This document shows positions 1 to 45,386 of a stretch of DNA of 64,000 nt, piece by piece. Each line of letters opens with the position of its first letter. Position 1 is the stretch's first letter. Below the pieces are notes generated by a model, which had not been told where the DNA came from, did not search any database, and saw only the letters and a program-made list of their open reading frames with translations. Origin of the DNA: Pseudorasbora parva (lineage: Eukaryota; Chordata; Actinopteri; Cypriniformes; Gobionidae); assembly GCF_024679245.1 (NCBI RefSeq), contig NC_090191.1:36227451-36291450 (forward strand). Reading direction: 5' to 3'. The position numbers and the translations under genes were made by a program.

Positions 1-549
1 TTTACTAGCTATTGTCATCTTCAAATTTAGGCGATATTATCTACAGTCAGCGATATGCACTGTCAGCATTGCAAGCAATCTCGTAAAATATGTGCGGCAC
101 TACCACTTATCCTGGACTATGTAGATAATACAGATTTGTCAGGACAGATGGCTGAAATGTGTTTAAAACTCATTGGGCCAGTAAATAATATAAATAAAAT
201 ATTGATAGACAACAAGTTGATTGTATTTGATTTTACTGTTCATTGTCCCTGTGTCTGCGCAGGTTTCCTCCAGGTGCTCCGGTTTCCCCCACAATCCAAA
301 AACATGCAGCATTGGTGAATTGGAGATGCTAAATTGTCTGCATGTCTGAGTCCCAAGCCATGTAATGGGGATGACTTGGGAAAGACCTAAGACCTACCTC
401 GGAAAAATCATTGGCAAGAAAATCCATGGACAGAATCTCGCGTATGGCAAGAGATTGCACAAAGAATCACCAATAGTCGGATACAACTGAATTGGTTAAT
501 GAATGAATGATTGAGCATTTGTCCAACAGTTAAGTGAGTGTTATCTTAC
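1..549 (-). other. dock4 intron 24 (5' part)
   Basis: Intronic sequence from the exon 24 donor to the window edge. It carries a V-SINE relic at about 255-510 and no other feature I can support. Confidence 0.8.
255..510 (+). repeat. DANA/V-SINE-like relic
   Basis: Contains the SINE core in order: GCGCAGGTTTCCTCCAGGTG, then CTCCGGTTTCCCCCACA and a TCCAAAAACATGC block, GTGAATTGG, CTAAATTGTC, and a 3' end of GAATGAATGATTG. These blocks match the conserved core and tail of zebrafish DANA-type V-SINEs as I remember them. The tRNA-derived head is not recognisable and the 3' half is diverged, so this is a truncated old copy. Confidence 0.75.
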
Positions 550-33657
<33,108 letters not shown>

Positions 33658-34331
33658 CTGTAACACACACAAAAAAAAAAAAAACGACAATCAATTAACG
33701 ATAACATATCAGCGTTTTTCAGTGTCAGTATTGGCGGTAAAGCATTACAAGAGTCATGGCAAGGGAACAGACAAAAATAAAGAAAATAAACAAAACAATA
33801 CTTTCAACCAACTTTTCAAGTAATGTAATTAACTTTAGGCTTTTAAGTAACTTTTTTAGGTAATATAAGCCACTTTTATCAACAGTATATCGTAATGCAT
33901 TACTTTTACATTATTTTTAAATTTAGTTTATGGTGCAGTAAGCCTAAGCAATTTCTGAGAAACTATGTTGAAAGTGGATTGGACACCCTTGTAACCAATC
34001 AACAATAGGGGCGTGTCCACTTATGATGGAGGAGAGAGGGAGATTTGAAGAAAGACTGTAGAGAGAGAGAGGGTTGAGAGACATTACAAAAGAGAAAAGA
34101 TCAGAAGAATATCACTGGAAAAAGAAGGGTTACGATCAGGCAAGTTGAGACCCGTTTTAATATTAGAAAAGAGAGAGAGACCAAAGTGGGAAGGCCTGAA
34201 AACTGACACTGAGGTTGTGTTGTTCCTGCTTTATTTGTGTGAAACATTGGTTTTTCTGTTTCACAGAACCAAAATATGCTGTTGTAATGTTAGCAGGACA
34301 GTTTGAGCAGGACAGTTAGCAGGACCAGTTT

Positions 34332-34585
34332 GGGGCGGCAGTGGCTCAGTGGTTCATGTAGGTTGTCTACAAACCAGAAGGTTGGTGGTTCAATCCCCGG
34401 TTCCACCTGACCAAGTGTCGAAGTGTCCATGAGCAAGACACCTAACCCCAGCTGCTCCCGACGAGCTGGATGGCGCCTTACATGGCTGACATCGCCGTCG
34501 GTGTATGAATGGGTGAATGTGAGGCAAAAATGTAAAGCGCTTTGGATAAAAGCGCTATATAAATGCAGTCCAGTCCAGTCCAGTG
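34332..34585 (+). mobile_element. tRNA-derived SINE, copy 1
   Basis: The polymerase III box A (TGGCTCAGTGG) and box B (GGTTCAATCCCC) are in order near the 5' end. A body follows and then a 3' stem-like tail TAAAGCGCTTTGGATAAAAG then CGCTATATAAATGCAG, ending in a short GTCCA repeat (34568-34584). It is about 97% identical by eye to the copy at 58494. The tail resembles that of L2-type LINEs, which would mobilise it (inference). Confidence 0.85.
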
Positions 34586-35684
34586 AGCTAGTGTGCCGCT
34601 GGCTAGCAACAACAAACTGTTGCATGTTGCATTTTTTTGTTCTTCCTTGTCATTTGTTCATCTTCACTTTTTTTATCCACAGTGTAGTGAGTTTTGGTGC
34701 ATTTGGGGCAGAGCAATGACGGGAGGGTTATGTTTGTTTGGGTTGAAAATCAAAAACTATAAGACAAAAAGTCTCCATTACACTTAAATAAAACTGGTGA
34801 CATGACATTTCAAGCCATGTCGTGACATTTATAGGATGAATTAAATCACGAGAACACTGAAGAAAACAAACAAACAAAAATCGTCCATTCATACACATTT
34901 GATCAGGTATGAACCAAAGCTGAAGTCCGGTGAGAAAGAGTGCACAGTGCAAAAACGTTTGATTTCTAGATGTAAACATCACAGATTGGCCTTTTGGCTG
35001 CATTTAGAGAGCGCACAAACCCAAAAGCTGTATTTTTTGCAGTGTTGTGGGGTTTGAAGTAATTTCAGATGCTTAAAGCCTAGCATGACCTCAGCTTAAG
35101 CTCATATGGGCAGGGTTACCATATTTGCTCTAAAGTTCAGTGCCATAGGAAGGTTTAATGAAAGTGACGTGTCTCTCTTCCTTATGAGCTCAACAGAGAG
35201 ACTCACCTGAGGAGGTTCCCTTTGATGAGCATGTACGCTAAGAGCCTTTGAAGTTGAGGCTCCCTGAGCCAAGTCAAGTAAAGAAATAGAGCAGAAATGA
35301 AGAATATGGAGGCAAAACGATGGTGAGAAACGTGCAAGAAGAAAAGAAGAAGTGACAGACTTAAAAATGACTGCAGAGAGAGAAAAGGAGGATGTGTCTT
35401 GTAATCAATGTTCCTCACATAAACAGCTCTCAAATCTATTATAATGATGCCATCATTGTCCACTCAGAGGGGATTATGGGATGTGTGTGTTAAATCAGTT
35501 TATCTCACCTGCCTGAGATGATTTGTGGAGTGGATTTCATAGTTTTATAGGACATAGGCCAATCTGGGATACTTACAAAGAGGCTCTGACCTAATTGAGA
35601 ACCTCTGTGTGTATTATAGATGATAAAAAGCACACAGAAACACTCACAAAATCCTGATCAAATCATAAAACCAACGTCAGTCCA

Positions 35685-36035
35685 AAAGGAATGACTCCTA
35701 TGAGTTGATTATTTTTGGTGAAACAAAAACATACAGTACGACCACTGTATTCAAGTGATTCCCGAAAGAATGACTCCAATGTGTCGATTCTAGTGAATCA
35801 AAAACACAGCAATCGGTGAATAAATCTAAGCCGGTTCTTGTCAGGGTAACTAAAACATTCACCATGATCCTGTAAACTAATCTGCAAATCAATGAGTCTT
35901 ATAAGTTGGTTGACTTAGTTCTTTTAGTGAAACAAAAACAGAGTGTGACCAGTGAATATATCAGTGTCACTGATTTGATTTCCAAATAAATTACTCAAGT
36001 TGATTCTTTTGAGTGAATCAAAAGCATACAACACA
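35685..36035. repeat. diverged tandem array of GAATGACTC...GTGAATCAAAAACA units
   Basis: Four related units start at about 35689, 35768, 35890 and 35985. Each has an AATGACTC-like start, GTTGATT or GTCGATT, then GTGAAACAAAAACA or GTGAATCAAAAACA. Spacing is uneven (about 80, 120 and 95 bp). Confidence 0.6.
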
Positions 36036-36764
36036 AACAAAGTAATCCAATCTTATGATTGGTAGGAATGAGATATAGGAGCTTATTTGTAATCAAAAAA
36101 GGAATTAAGGGACCATAATTCATTACAATTCCAATCTTTACACATAACCACCCAGAATACCCTAGCAACCACATTGCAACACCTTGGCAACCACTGAAGG
36201 AGTTTTGCATAGACAAGCAGCACTCTGTATTTTCCTCAGATAATGTAGTTGTAGTTCACATTAATGGTTCATAATGCAATTGTAAATATGGTGAACTGAA
36301 CCACTAAAATTTAAAAACCTGGATATAACAGAAAGACAAACTAAAACCATCCTTGAGTTCAGTGCATCTCCTTGAAACACTTATCTAATCACAAACTCAA
36401 TGTCCAAAATTTCTGTAAATTCAAAAAGCCTCACAACCCAAGTTGCATGCCCCTGAGTTTTAAAAAGCAGCTGCATCCTATCTGTGAGATTTGACTTTAA
36501 AATTGGGAAAGCAAAATAACAAAGTAGGTCCGTTGAATTAATTATACAGGTTTTCAGCAGAAGCACATTAAATTATTCAGCTTGGATGTGGAGTCCTTGA
36601 CAGAGCTCAAATCCTTCCCTGGTAACCGTACGGCAGCTGTTAACCGAGCTGGAGTGTCGCCAAAGAGGCTCAAACGTGTTCGGTGACCGAAAAATACTTT
36701 CGGTGGTTTTTAATTACCTGAAGAAGGAGAAAGAGTAAGAATATGAGGAAGAGATACACCTTCC

Positions 36765-37023
36765 CTCTCAGAAAAAAGGTGCAGTGCTTTCACTGGGGCA
36801 GTACTCTAAGGTACAAAAGTGAAAAGGTTCATCTTTGTATCTTACTCACCCCTAAATGGTACATATTAGTACCTTAAAAGTTACATATCAGTACTTTAAG
36901 AGTGCGTATTAGTACCCTCAAGGTACATAATAGTACATTAAAGGTACATATTTGTACCTTTTTCGGTTTTGTACCTTAGGGTACCGCCCCAGTGATAGCA
37001 ATGTACCTTTTTTTCAGACAGTG
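36765..37023. mobile_element. terminal-inverted-repeat MITE with internal GGTACATATTAGTACC-like repeats
   Basis: The left end has CAGAAAAAAGGTGCAGTGCT then CACTGGGGCAGTACTCTAAG. The right end, inverted, is CTGAAAAAAAGGTACATTGC then CACTGGGGCGGTACCCTAAG, giving about 55 bp of inverted repeat. Between the arms, about five tandem copies of a 19-20 bp motif around GTACATATTAGTACC occur. There is no coding frame. Confidence 0.75.
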
Positions 37024-37109
37024 TTTACCGCTCCAAAAAAAAGGTGAATTACCACTGTAAAATAATAATAATAATAAATAAATACAAATATTAAAGGCAA
37101 TGATTTCAA

Positions 37110-37175
37110 AAGCTCAACCACAGTGATCCCAAAATGTATTTGGACACACTTAACATCTGCATGTCACTGCACAAA
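37110..37175. mobile_element. Tc1-like terminal repeat fragment
   Basis: ACAGTGATCCCAAAATGTAT then TTGGACACACTTAAC resembles the outer repeat of fish Tc1-like elements. No opposite end or transposase was found. Confidence 0.4.
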
Positions 37176-37979
37176 ATAATAAAACAGGAATCAAAAAGGT
37201 CCCAGTAAGTAAATTGCACTTTTATCAGAAGGAACTTTTCTTAATCATTTTTGCAATGAATTCTATCCAACTGGACACAAAATGATTTTTATTGGATGTA
37301 TGAATACTCAGACTTAGTCCAAAACTGATAATTGCCACACCTATAAATCAGAAAGCAAGGTAATAGCAAAGGTCATGGACATCTAAGAGTCTCAAATAAA
37401 ATAAAAGATTTTATGCAAAAATCTGGCAAATTTCTCTTCACTTTAACACAGTTTGTTGTTGACACATGCATTAATTAAAAACATGAACAACTGTAATATT
37501 TCACAACATTTGTAACTAAATCCTAATAACAAAATGTTTATAGCAGAGTGGCAGATTCCCAGACACAGATTAACCTTGGAATTAAAATCTCATCAGTAAT
37601 TCTGCACTGAAAATCCTCAAACCCTAATCTGTGTTTGGGGCACTAGCCCATAGAGTCTCGAAAAAAATCTGTAATCATCTCTGAATACATTTGCACACTA
37701 CTAATCACGAGGAACTGTATCTGACAGCAGTTATACTAAAGTGCAGATCAAACAGACCTTGATGTTCAACCTCTCTTTGATGGTTCTTTAGCAAAGCTTT
37801 AGATACGCTAAAAGCTGTTCCTAAATCAAAAAAAAAATTACTTAAAAACTCATGTAACTACATGAACTTAATTGTTTTTTTTTTGTTTTTGTAGAGAAAA
37901 TAGTTCATTTAATAAGGTAAATTGTCAATAAATGTCTTCACTTTACGTAATAAACTTTTACAAATGTATCATAACATTA

Positions 37980-38260
37980 TTAAAGGTGTTATGAACTGGC
38001 TTTTTTCTTTTTTATACTGTTGTCTGAGGTCAACTAATGACATTCATGTGGTTTTTACATTCAAAAACATCATAACTAATAAGTAATAGGCTATTTTCTA
38101 CACTGGTTTTGAGGCTCTCTCTAAAACGCTGGGTTTTGATGGGCGTGCCGCAATGGAGACTTGGAAACGCCCACGGCTAGGATTGGATAAGATTTGCATA
38201 TTTAATGAGCTTAAGCTCCCCTGTCATATCTATGCCCCCGTCAGTTCACATGAGGGAGAG
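37980..38260 (-). mobile_element. dispersed repeat, copy 2 of an inverted pair
   Basis: The reverse-complement counterpart of 31347-31625: TTAAAGGTGTTATGAACTGG, GTTGTCTGAGGTCAACTA, CATGTGGTTTTTACATTCAA, CCACGGCTAGGATTGGAT and GCATATTTAATGAGC appear in matching order. The two lie 6.4 kb apart on either side of exon 2. Confidence 0.75.
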
Positions 38261-39819
38261 AACACATCAAAATGTATTCATATATCCAAATTAATACATT
38301 TTGAATTTATCTGAATCGAAATTAGAATTGAATCGTGAAATACGTATCAGTGCCAGCCTAGCCCAGCTAAATATTTTTTTATAAATTGACAGCTAAATCA
38401 ATCAAAGCAACTTTGATTTTAACTGATGCCATGTGCATTGTGAGAGAAACAAACCCATGCTCTCGCATCCTATAATCCAGCTGGGCTGACACAGAACTAA
38501 GACTGCGAGCCTCATCCCTCTGGCTGGGCTCAGACATCGAAATAGAGAACTCAACACAAGACTCTGTTTATGCGGATTAACTGCAGATCTGGTTTAGGTC
38601 TGCTGCTTGGTTTCAGGTTGGCGGAGGGTGTGATGCTACAGTTGGGTAGTCTAAGCTCCTTACAGCACGACACAGAGCTCAGGATGATGGGTTTACCCTC
38701 GCCGCTCAAGTTCTGGCCAAGTGACATGTGTATCTGCCTCAGTGCTTCCAGGCTTGTGCCTGAGCCACCCAGGAAACAGAGCTCAGAAGATTTACTGTGT
38801 GGAGTGTGGAAGAATCAGATGGTTTGGTGCCTGAACCAAAATTAAATGTTACAGCGAGATGGCCGCTAACGATTCGATTATGAAAGACAACATGACTGAA
38901 ACCGTTCTTAAAAACAACTAGCCTAAATATTACATGCTAATAAAAGCAGGTAGTACTATAGTTACAACAACAGTTTCAAAAATGACAGTAATCTTGCACT
39001 TGATGCCTGACTCCACTTAAAAAACAAACAAACAAACATGCAAATGATAAACTTTCACTCTATGATGGTTAAACTTTGCACTAAATCTGGGAATAATATG
39101 CATTCTGACCTGGGGAGCAGCAGGCTCATACGGATCATGGATCAACTACGAACCCTATAATTGACATTGCACATCCTGCGATGTTGAATGAGCACATCGC
39201 GATATCGATGCTAAAATGATATATTGTGCAGCCCTATTTGATATAATAATAGATTATTATTATTATTATATATAAAAAATTTTATATATCTGCAATATAT
39301 TGGCCACCATACCGTCTAGGTATTGATATCGTCTCTGATAATGACTACTTTGAGCATGTAAAATTCTTACAAGTCATTTTCAATTCCTCTTTTGTTGTTT
39401 GATCACCATTAATGACACAAACAGCTGTGGGTATATTAGACTGCTGTTACTTTAAGACAAATACACAGACCTAATATTAATTACACATTGACACTCATCC
39501 GTTTTCTTAATTGCTGACAACAAATAACCACGGTGTTTATGAGGATACTCACAGATAAGGGCAGTTTAACTTCATTTGCATGAATGTGTCCATTTAAAGG
39601 GATACTTCAACGCTTTTTCATATTAAAATTATTATGTTATTCCCTTAACTAAAACGAGTTGACGGACTTTTTACTGCGCCGAGTCAAAGTACCCTCAGAA
39701 GTGCTATTCCGCCATATTATTAATAATAACAAATCACAATTATTATATAAACCAAACTATACAAATATATCTTTAATGCACACTATATATTAGGGGTGTA
39801 ACAATATAATGTGTCAAAA

Positions 39820-40761
39820 TACACTCACCTAAAAGATTATTAGGAAATAGGCCTGTCCCGATAATTTTGCTGGATGATAAATTGGCCAAGAAATTATCGG
39901 ATAAACGATAATATTGTCAACCGGAGACCATTTTCATCTAAAAAAAATATATATAATGGCATAATGCAGGTACACCTTTTCAAAGATCAATACACTTCAA
40001 ATTTCTAAAAACTATTTAACACTGAAAACGGAAAACATTTTAAATATCCACAATAAATGAACAAAACAGCCAAAAACAATAAAACACTGTTTACAAAATG
40101 CACTTAAATAAATACCAAAAACAATAAATAAAATGGATGAAAACTGCAACAGATGATTGTGTTTTAGGTGCATATTAGGGATGGCACGGTTCACAAAACC
40201 CATGGTTTGGTTCATATTATGGTTTTAAGGGTCAGTTTTCGGTTCTGTATGGTTCTTGTTGTTAACTGTTAACACTCCAGAAATTTACTTCAGCATATGA
40301 TATGTAAGGGATAATGTACACCCAGCCGGTTGTTATCGCAGAATAATAGAATCGCAGAGTGATCAGAAGGGGTTCAGAAGTGATCAGAGTGATAAAAACC
40401 GGCTGGGTGTACATTATCCCGCTTATTACACGGCTACTAGTCTCAAATAAATAATTATTAGACACAAAATATTGTCTCGAGATTAAATATTTTATTAGCT
40501 CTTACACAAAGCTTCCGCAAAGGAAAACAGTTCCAACCTGCTTTAACTGGCCCTTCTGGCACCAACAACCATGCCACGCTTAAAATTGCTTAAATCCCCT
40601 TTCATTCCCATTCTGACATTCAGTTTGGAGTTCAGGAGATTGTCTTGACCAGGACCACACCGCTAAATGTATTGAAGCAACTGCCATGTGATTGGTTGAT
40701 TAGATAATTGCATTAATGAGAAATGAAACAGGTGTTCCACATAATCCTTTAGGTGAGTGTA
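39820..40761 (-). pseudogene. Tc1-like transposon relic with transposase N-terminus
   Basis: Terminal repeats TACACTCACCTAAAAGATTA (left) and, inverted, TACACTCACCTAAAGGATTA (right) end the element. On the minus strand at about 40545-40610 it encodes KGDLSNFKRGMVVGARRAS followed by a stop. This matches the start of a fish Tc1-like transposase I remember. The remaining transposase is gone, and the space holds other repeats: a fragment at 39850-39920, one near 40180-40260 and the fold-back at 40308-40420. Confidence 0.7.
40308..40420. repeat. fold-back with perfect 24-bp arms
   Basis: The arm GGGATAATGTACACCCAGCC then GGTT (40308-40331) is exactly repeated inverted at 40397-40420. Pairing continues inward for about six more bases with one mismatch, leaving a loop of about 52 nt. 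The loop itself carries GTGATCAG twice. It probably derives from a palindromic MITE. Confidence 0.85.
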
Positions 40762-42031
40762 TATTGCAATACAAAATTGCAACAATATGTATGGTGGATA
40801 GTGACAATCTGTACTGTGTATAGTTCACCCAGAATTATATTTACTGTGTGAAGAAAATCAAGTTTACAGAGTTTTAGTGTCAGTACTATTGATTAACTAT
40901 TATAAGGCTGGATACAATGTATAATAATACAATGGGGGGATATTTGTGGGTCTTGATAATTCTAAACGTCTTTTTTTACCGGTAAAAAGTGACCTACATT
41001 ATTTTCAATAAATCTAGTAAGTGACAGTGCACAAGCACATTTGTTTCACATAATTATGTATTTTCAGAATTAGCCATTATACATACTGCACCCACCAAAA
41101 AAACGATCTTATTCCAAGTATCAGCATGCAGTTAACTGGAAAATGGTTCAAAAGGATCCCCTAATGTGCATTTAACCTCACTTAAACTAACCTTACCCCA
41201 TACTGATTTGTGATCCAGCCACGAACCTGACAGCTAATCAACATCTAGATTCATTCATTATTCATCACACATTAATATGCAAATGTACTCCGGGTTCTGT
41301 GTTGTCCATGACTGTGTTGCCAAATGAGACTGAATTATTAACACAATATTTAGGTCTAAGCATTGAGCATCATGCAGTGTAGAGCAAATAAATTATGCAG
41401 AAACTGGGAATATTTTGTTTGTTGGGGTGGCTCAAGAAGTGTAGGCAATTAGGCAAGAGACAATTAGGCAGGAGATTGTACTAAAGCATTTAGTACAAGT
41501 GAAAGTTTTTTTTTACCCTCCTGTACAAAACAGTATTTAGGGGATGCATCACCTGTGATACAAGCAGGCAATTAAATCTGATACACTCCAATACACTCCA
41601 AGCCAGTTCAACGCTGTTAACCTCAACCACACAGTTATACACATGGTATGATGTAAGAATCTGAATCTATCGCCAGTCTGTCAGACCAGCAATTCATCTG
41701 TGCTTCATAACAGGAGCTCTGGGTTCTTTGGCACGGCTCTTGGTACGCTTGTGCCAAAGGAGCGGCCACTGTGGAAATCATTCATTACCGCAGCTGCTGA
41801 AGAGGAAGACGCTGTTGTTGACGGTAATGTGAATGCATGTGATGGGTTCATGAGCTGACAGAGACCAGGTCTGTTAATTAATGAGCTCATTTAGACATTC
41901 CTCAGCCTAGACGTTGACACCAGAACATCCTTAACCCTTCGGTCTGCTACGGATCTGAAGGCATAAAGCTAAATGAAAACTACAAGAGTGGGAAATTAAA
42001 ATGTTGATATCTAAAACAGAGCTACGAGAAG

Positions 42032-42219
42032 GGATGGATGGATGGATGGATGGATGGATGGATGGATGGATGGATGGATGGATGGATGGATGGATGGATG
42101 GATGGATGGATGGATGGATGGATGGATGGATGGATGGATGGATGGATGGATGGATGGATGGATGGATGGATGGATGGATGGATGGATGGATGGATGGATG
42201 GATGGATGGATGGATGGAT
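42032..42219. repeat. (GGAT)n tetranucleotide array, about 47 units
   Basis: 188 bp of GGAT repeats with no interruption that I can see. The unit is four bases, so successive codons cycle in all frames, giving Met-Asp-Gly-Trp on one strand and Ile-His-Pro-Ser on the other. These are not genes. Confidence 0.97.
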
Positions 42220-42634
42220 TTTTACAACAAGACTGAATCACAGTCCTCCTGAGATCTCCAGACATTAGGTCTATTTGGGCACCTTTGTATGCTGAGCCTT
42301 CACTCAAAAAACATCACACGCTCCCCTCACATTGTGCTTGTGTCATTTACGGGCCTGGAAGAATAGATTTACTCTGGCGGATTATCAGAAAAAAATGAAG
42401 CCATTTGGTGCGGGCTGTCGGCTGAGAATTGCCTGTTATCCGTGTTTCAGATATCTAAAGGTCGCCAAAATATCATTTGGTGTCTCACAAAGAGAATTAT
42501 CATAAGGTCTCTCCTTTCTTCAAAAACAGACGGATGAAGAGAAAAAGTAAAGCATCATCATGAGATGAGCAGTGTTTTGAGTGTATGCCTTGTACCTCTT
42601 AAAGCAGAGATATCTGAAGACCACACAGTGCCTC

Positions 42635-42780
42635 TGTGGTGTGGCAAGCAGCGGGGCGAGGGACCGCGAGAGCGGGCCGGTGATTAACGTTCACGAGTGC
42701 CAGCTGCGTGGCACACCGGTCTCGTCTCGCGGCTCTCTCTCCCGCTGCAGACCTCGCTGAACCACGCCCCCCTTGCCACA
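42635..42780. mobile_element. CpG-rich small inverted-repeat element
   Basis: The ends are TGTGGCAAGCAGCGGGGCG (from 42640) and, inverted, TGTGGCAAGGGGGGCG. GCCTC lies directly outside on both sides (42630-42634 and 42781-42785), a possible 5-bp target duplication if the element begins at 42635. The interior is strikingly GC- and CpG-rich compared with the AT-rich surroundings. The open frame crossing it on the minus strand has no recognisable domain. Confidence 0.55.
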
Positions 42781-43113
42781 GCCTCATATTATTTTCTGCC
42801 CAGAATGAAAGTGAAATACTTCTTGAAGAGAATAAAAAAGACAGTCAATCAAGATTGTACCATATAAATCAAGTGAATTAAAAACAATGTGAAGCTTCTA
42901 ATTCCCTTTCAGCTTTTCACATCTTTCATTCTTGATTCATGAGACGCCCGCCTTGCCGAAGCTGTAAAATGTGTGTTTGCGAAATGAGCGGTGTCTCCAC
43001 AGGCCAGAGTAAATCATAGATGACTCTGATTAAATGCGAATATAGGTCAGACATGTTAGCTGCCCACTTCACCTCATTCAGTGCCGTAATCGGCTCTCTG
43101 ATTCTTTTGCCCC

Positions 43114-43160
<47 letters not shown>

Positions 43161-43167
43161 TGTGTGT
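43114..43167. repeat. (GT)n microsatellite
   Basis: About 50 bp of GT repeats with one GA interruption. Confidence 0.95.
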
Positions 43168-44002
43168 AGACTGCGATCCGATCTGCTGCCGTAATATCAG
43201 AGTAAAGCTTTTAAATACTTAGAGCTGGAAAAGCACTGCTAGATAATTCATCCTGATTTCACACGGGTCTACTTGATTCACATCTAAACTCACTTTAGAC
43301 CTTATTCAGACCAGCGCCATGACAGTATAAAAAGCGAGGCTGTGAGACTTACCATGTTTTCAATGGCACCCACCGTAAAAAGTGGTATAAAGCTCCTAGA
43401 CCACTTATCATTTTCAGCTTATGTTATTTGGAGGTTTTATAGTCTTCTGAAAAGATATTGCAGTGTTTTATCAGTTCAAATTCAACTCAAACTCATGAAA
43501 TAACTGAAGTGATGTATATCCATCCCTCACAGCCTCACTTTTATTCCTGTTCAAATGATGGCACTGCTGCTGTGAATAAAGTCTATTGTCTAATCCTCTA
43601 TCATTGTTATGTGTGCTTTTCTCATGATGTTTAGTCACTGTGCTCTGACAAAGAGCTCAAATAACCAGGCCCTCATGCCATTTTTCTTTGTATAGTTCCT
43701 TCAATTGAGGAGCAAATGGTTTCACTTCTCTATTCTTCTATTTTCCTCAACACCCTCCTGATACTTGTCCTCTTTCTTCTAAGAGAGATCTAGCCATACG
43801 AAACCCTGATGTTCTTAGACCTGAAAAACCAGATTCAACCGATTCTAGAGCAATATCACCATCTCCAGCACAGAACTAGAGGACCAGACACTAATCAATA
43901 GCTCTGTGTACAACAGCTGGGGAAATGTGCAAACCGTATCTTCATCTCGATCTTCACAGATATGGGACTGTGAGAGCCATTAAGTACTGTCAAAAAGATA
44001 AG

Positions 44003-44060
44003 AGTAACACTTTACAATAAAGTTCATTAGTTAACATGAACTAATAATGAACTGCACCTA
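44003..44060. repeat. fragment of a 'GTAACACTTTACAATAA' repeat
   Basis: AGTAACACTTTACAATAAAG then TTCATTAGTTAACATGAACT is the start of a common zebrafish repeat. Only this end is visible and it abuts the repeat at 44068. Confidence 0.5.
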
Positions 44061-44067
44061 TAAATCT

Positions 44068-44144
44068 ATAATTTTGACCCACAAATGTATTGATGGCTAT
44101 TGCCACAAATACACCCGTGGGACTTATGACTGGTTTTGTGGTCC
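44068..44144. repeat. dispersed repeat ending GGTTTTGTGGTC, copy 2
   Basis: Has the same blocks as 15050-15129: ATAATTTTGACCCACAAATG, TGGCTATTGCCACAAATACA, GACTTATGACTGGTTTTGTG. It lies in the same orientation. Confidence 0.65.
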
Positions 44145-44919
44145 ATGTCAGAACCTCAACTTAATGGACACGCGGGAAACCGAAATCTCCCTCAGGGCTT
44201 CAGCGTCACACACTTGAATCCAGTTGAGTCCCTCCCCTCAGGACCAGGACACTCCAGAAGCCACAAACTCCATTCCATATGGTCAGTGGTGATGGTCACG
44301 TGACTTTTATAGTGTTTACAGGCTTTCTGCACCAGGCAAAAGCATGTGAGGCTTGTTTACCAAGGGAAGGCTAAAAATCAAAGGTTTAAGGCTTTCATGT
44401 GGCCTTCGGTACTGGTCAAGCCAGTCTTACTGGTATAAAAAATGTTATACCATGACCAGAAACATTTCCACCACAGTGTGGTGACCTTGTCTGACACGGA
44501 TTCATCTATAAACCAGTGCGACAGCCACACCCAAACAGAGATGTAAAAGAGTACAGACCGCATCAGTCGCCCTCATCTCTCTCGTCTCTCATTAAATCCC
44601 CCACACTGCCTTGAGCTGTTAACACAGACACATACACCAGAGGAAGGAATCCATATATCATCATTGTCATACACAGTCATTATCAACACCATCTTTATCA
44701 TCACATCTGCTTAAAACATCAGCGACATGCTCTGGACCCAGAAGGCTGAACAACAAATGAATGTCCTTTAGGGGAAATTACACTTTTTGTGGTTAAAATA
44801 GTATTAAGCAAGATTAACAAAACAGAACAAAAAGTTATTACAAGAAAAAATTATTACATATACCATTCATTCATTTTAGTATACACCATGCATCCCAATG
44901 CATCTCCAGTCTGATGGAA

Positions 44920-45386
<467 letters not shown>

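Noticed and set aside
34332..34420. Possible tRNA gene (box A and box B present)
   Set aside because: There is no full cloverleaf or anticodon stem; the boxes belong to a SINE, confirmed by a second copy at 58494 with the same body and tail.
41705..41890. 61-codon minus-strand frame with a Ser/Ala-rich stretch
   Set aside because: No family recognised, and no exon boundaries or codon pattern stand out from the neighbouring intron.
42032..42219. CRISPR-like regular array
   Set aside because: It is a pure tetranucleotide repeat without spacers, in a vertebrate intron.
42001..42307. Open frames of Met-Asp-Gly-Trp and Ile-His-Pro-Ser repeats
   Set aside because: These are produced by the (GGAT)n microsatellite in every frame; they are not protein-coding.
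42599..42787. GC-rich 62-codon minus-strand frame as a possible alternative dock4 first exon
   Set aside because: It has no similarity to the DOCK N-terminus and no suitable donor in phase; the GC-rich stretch has inverted-repeat ends and a possible target duplication, so it is better explained as a mobile element.
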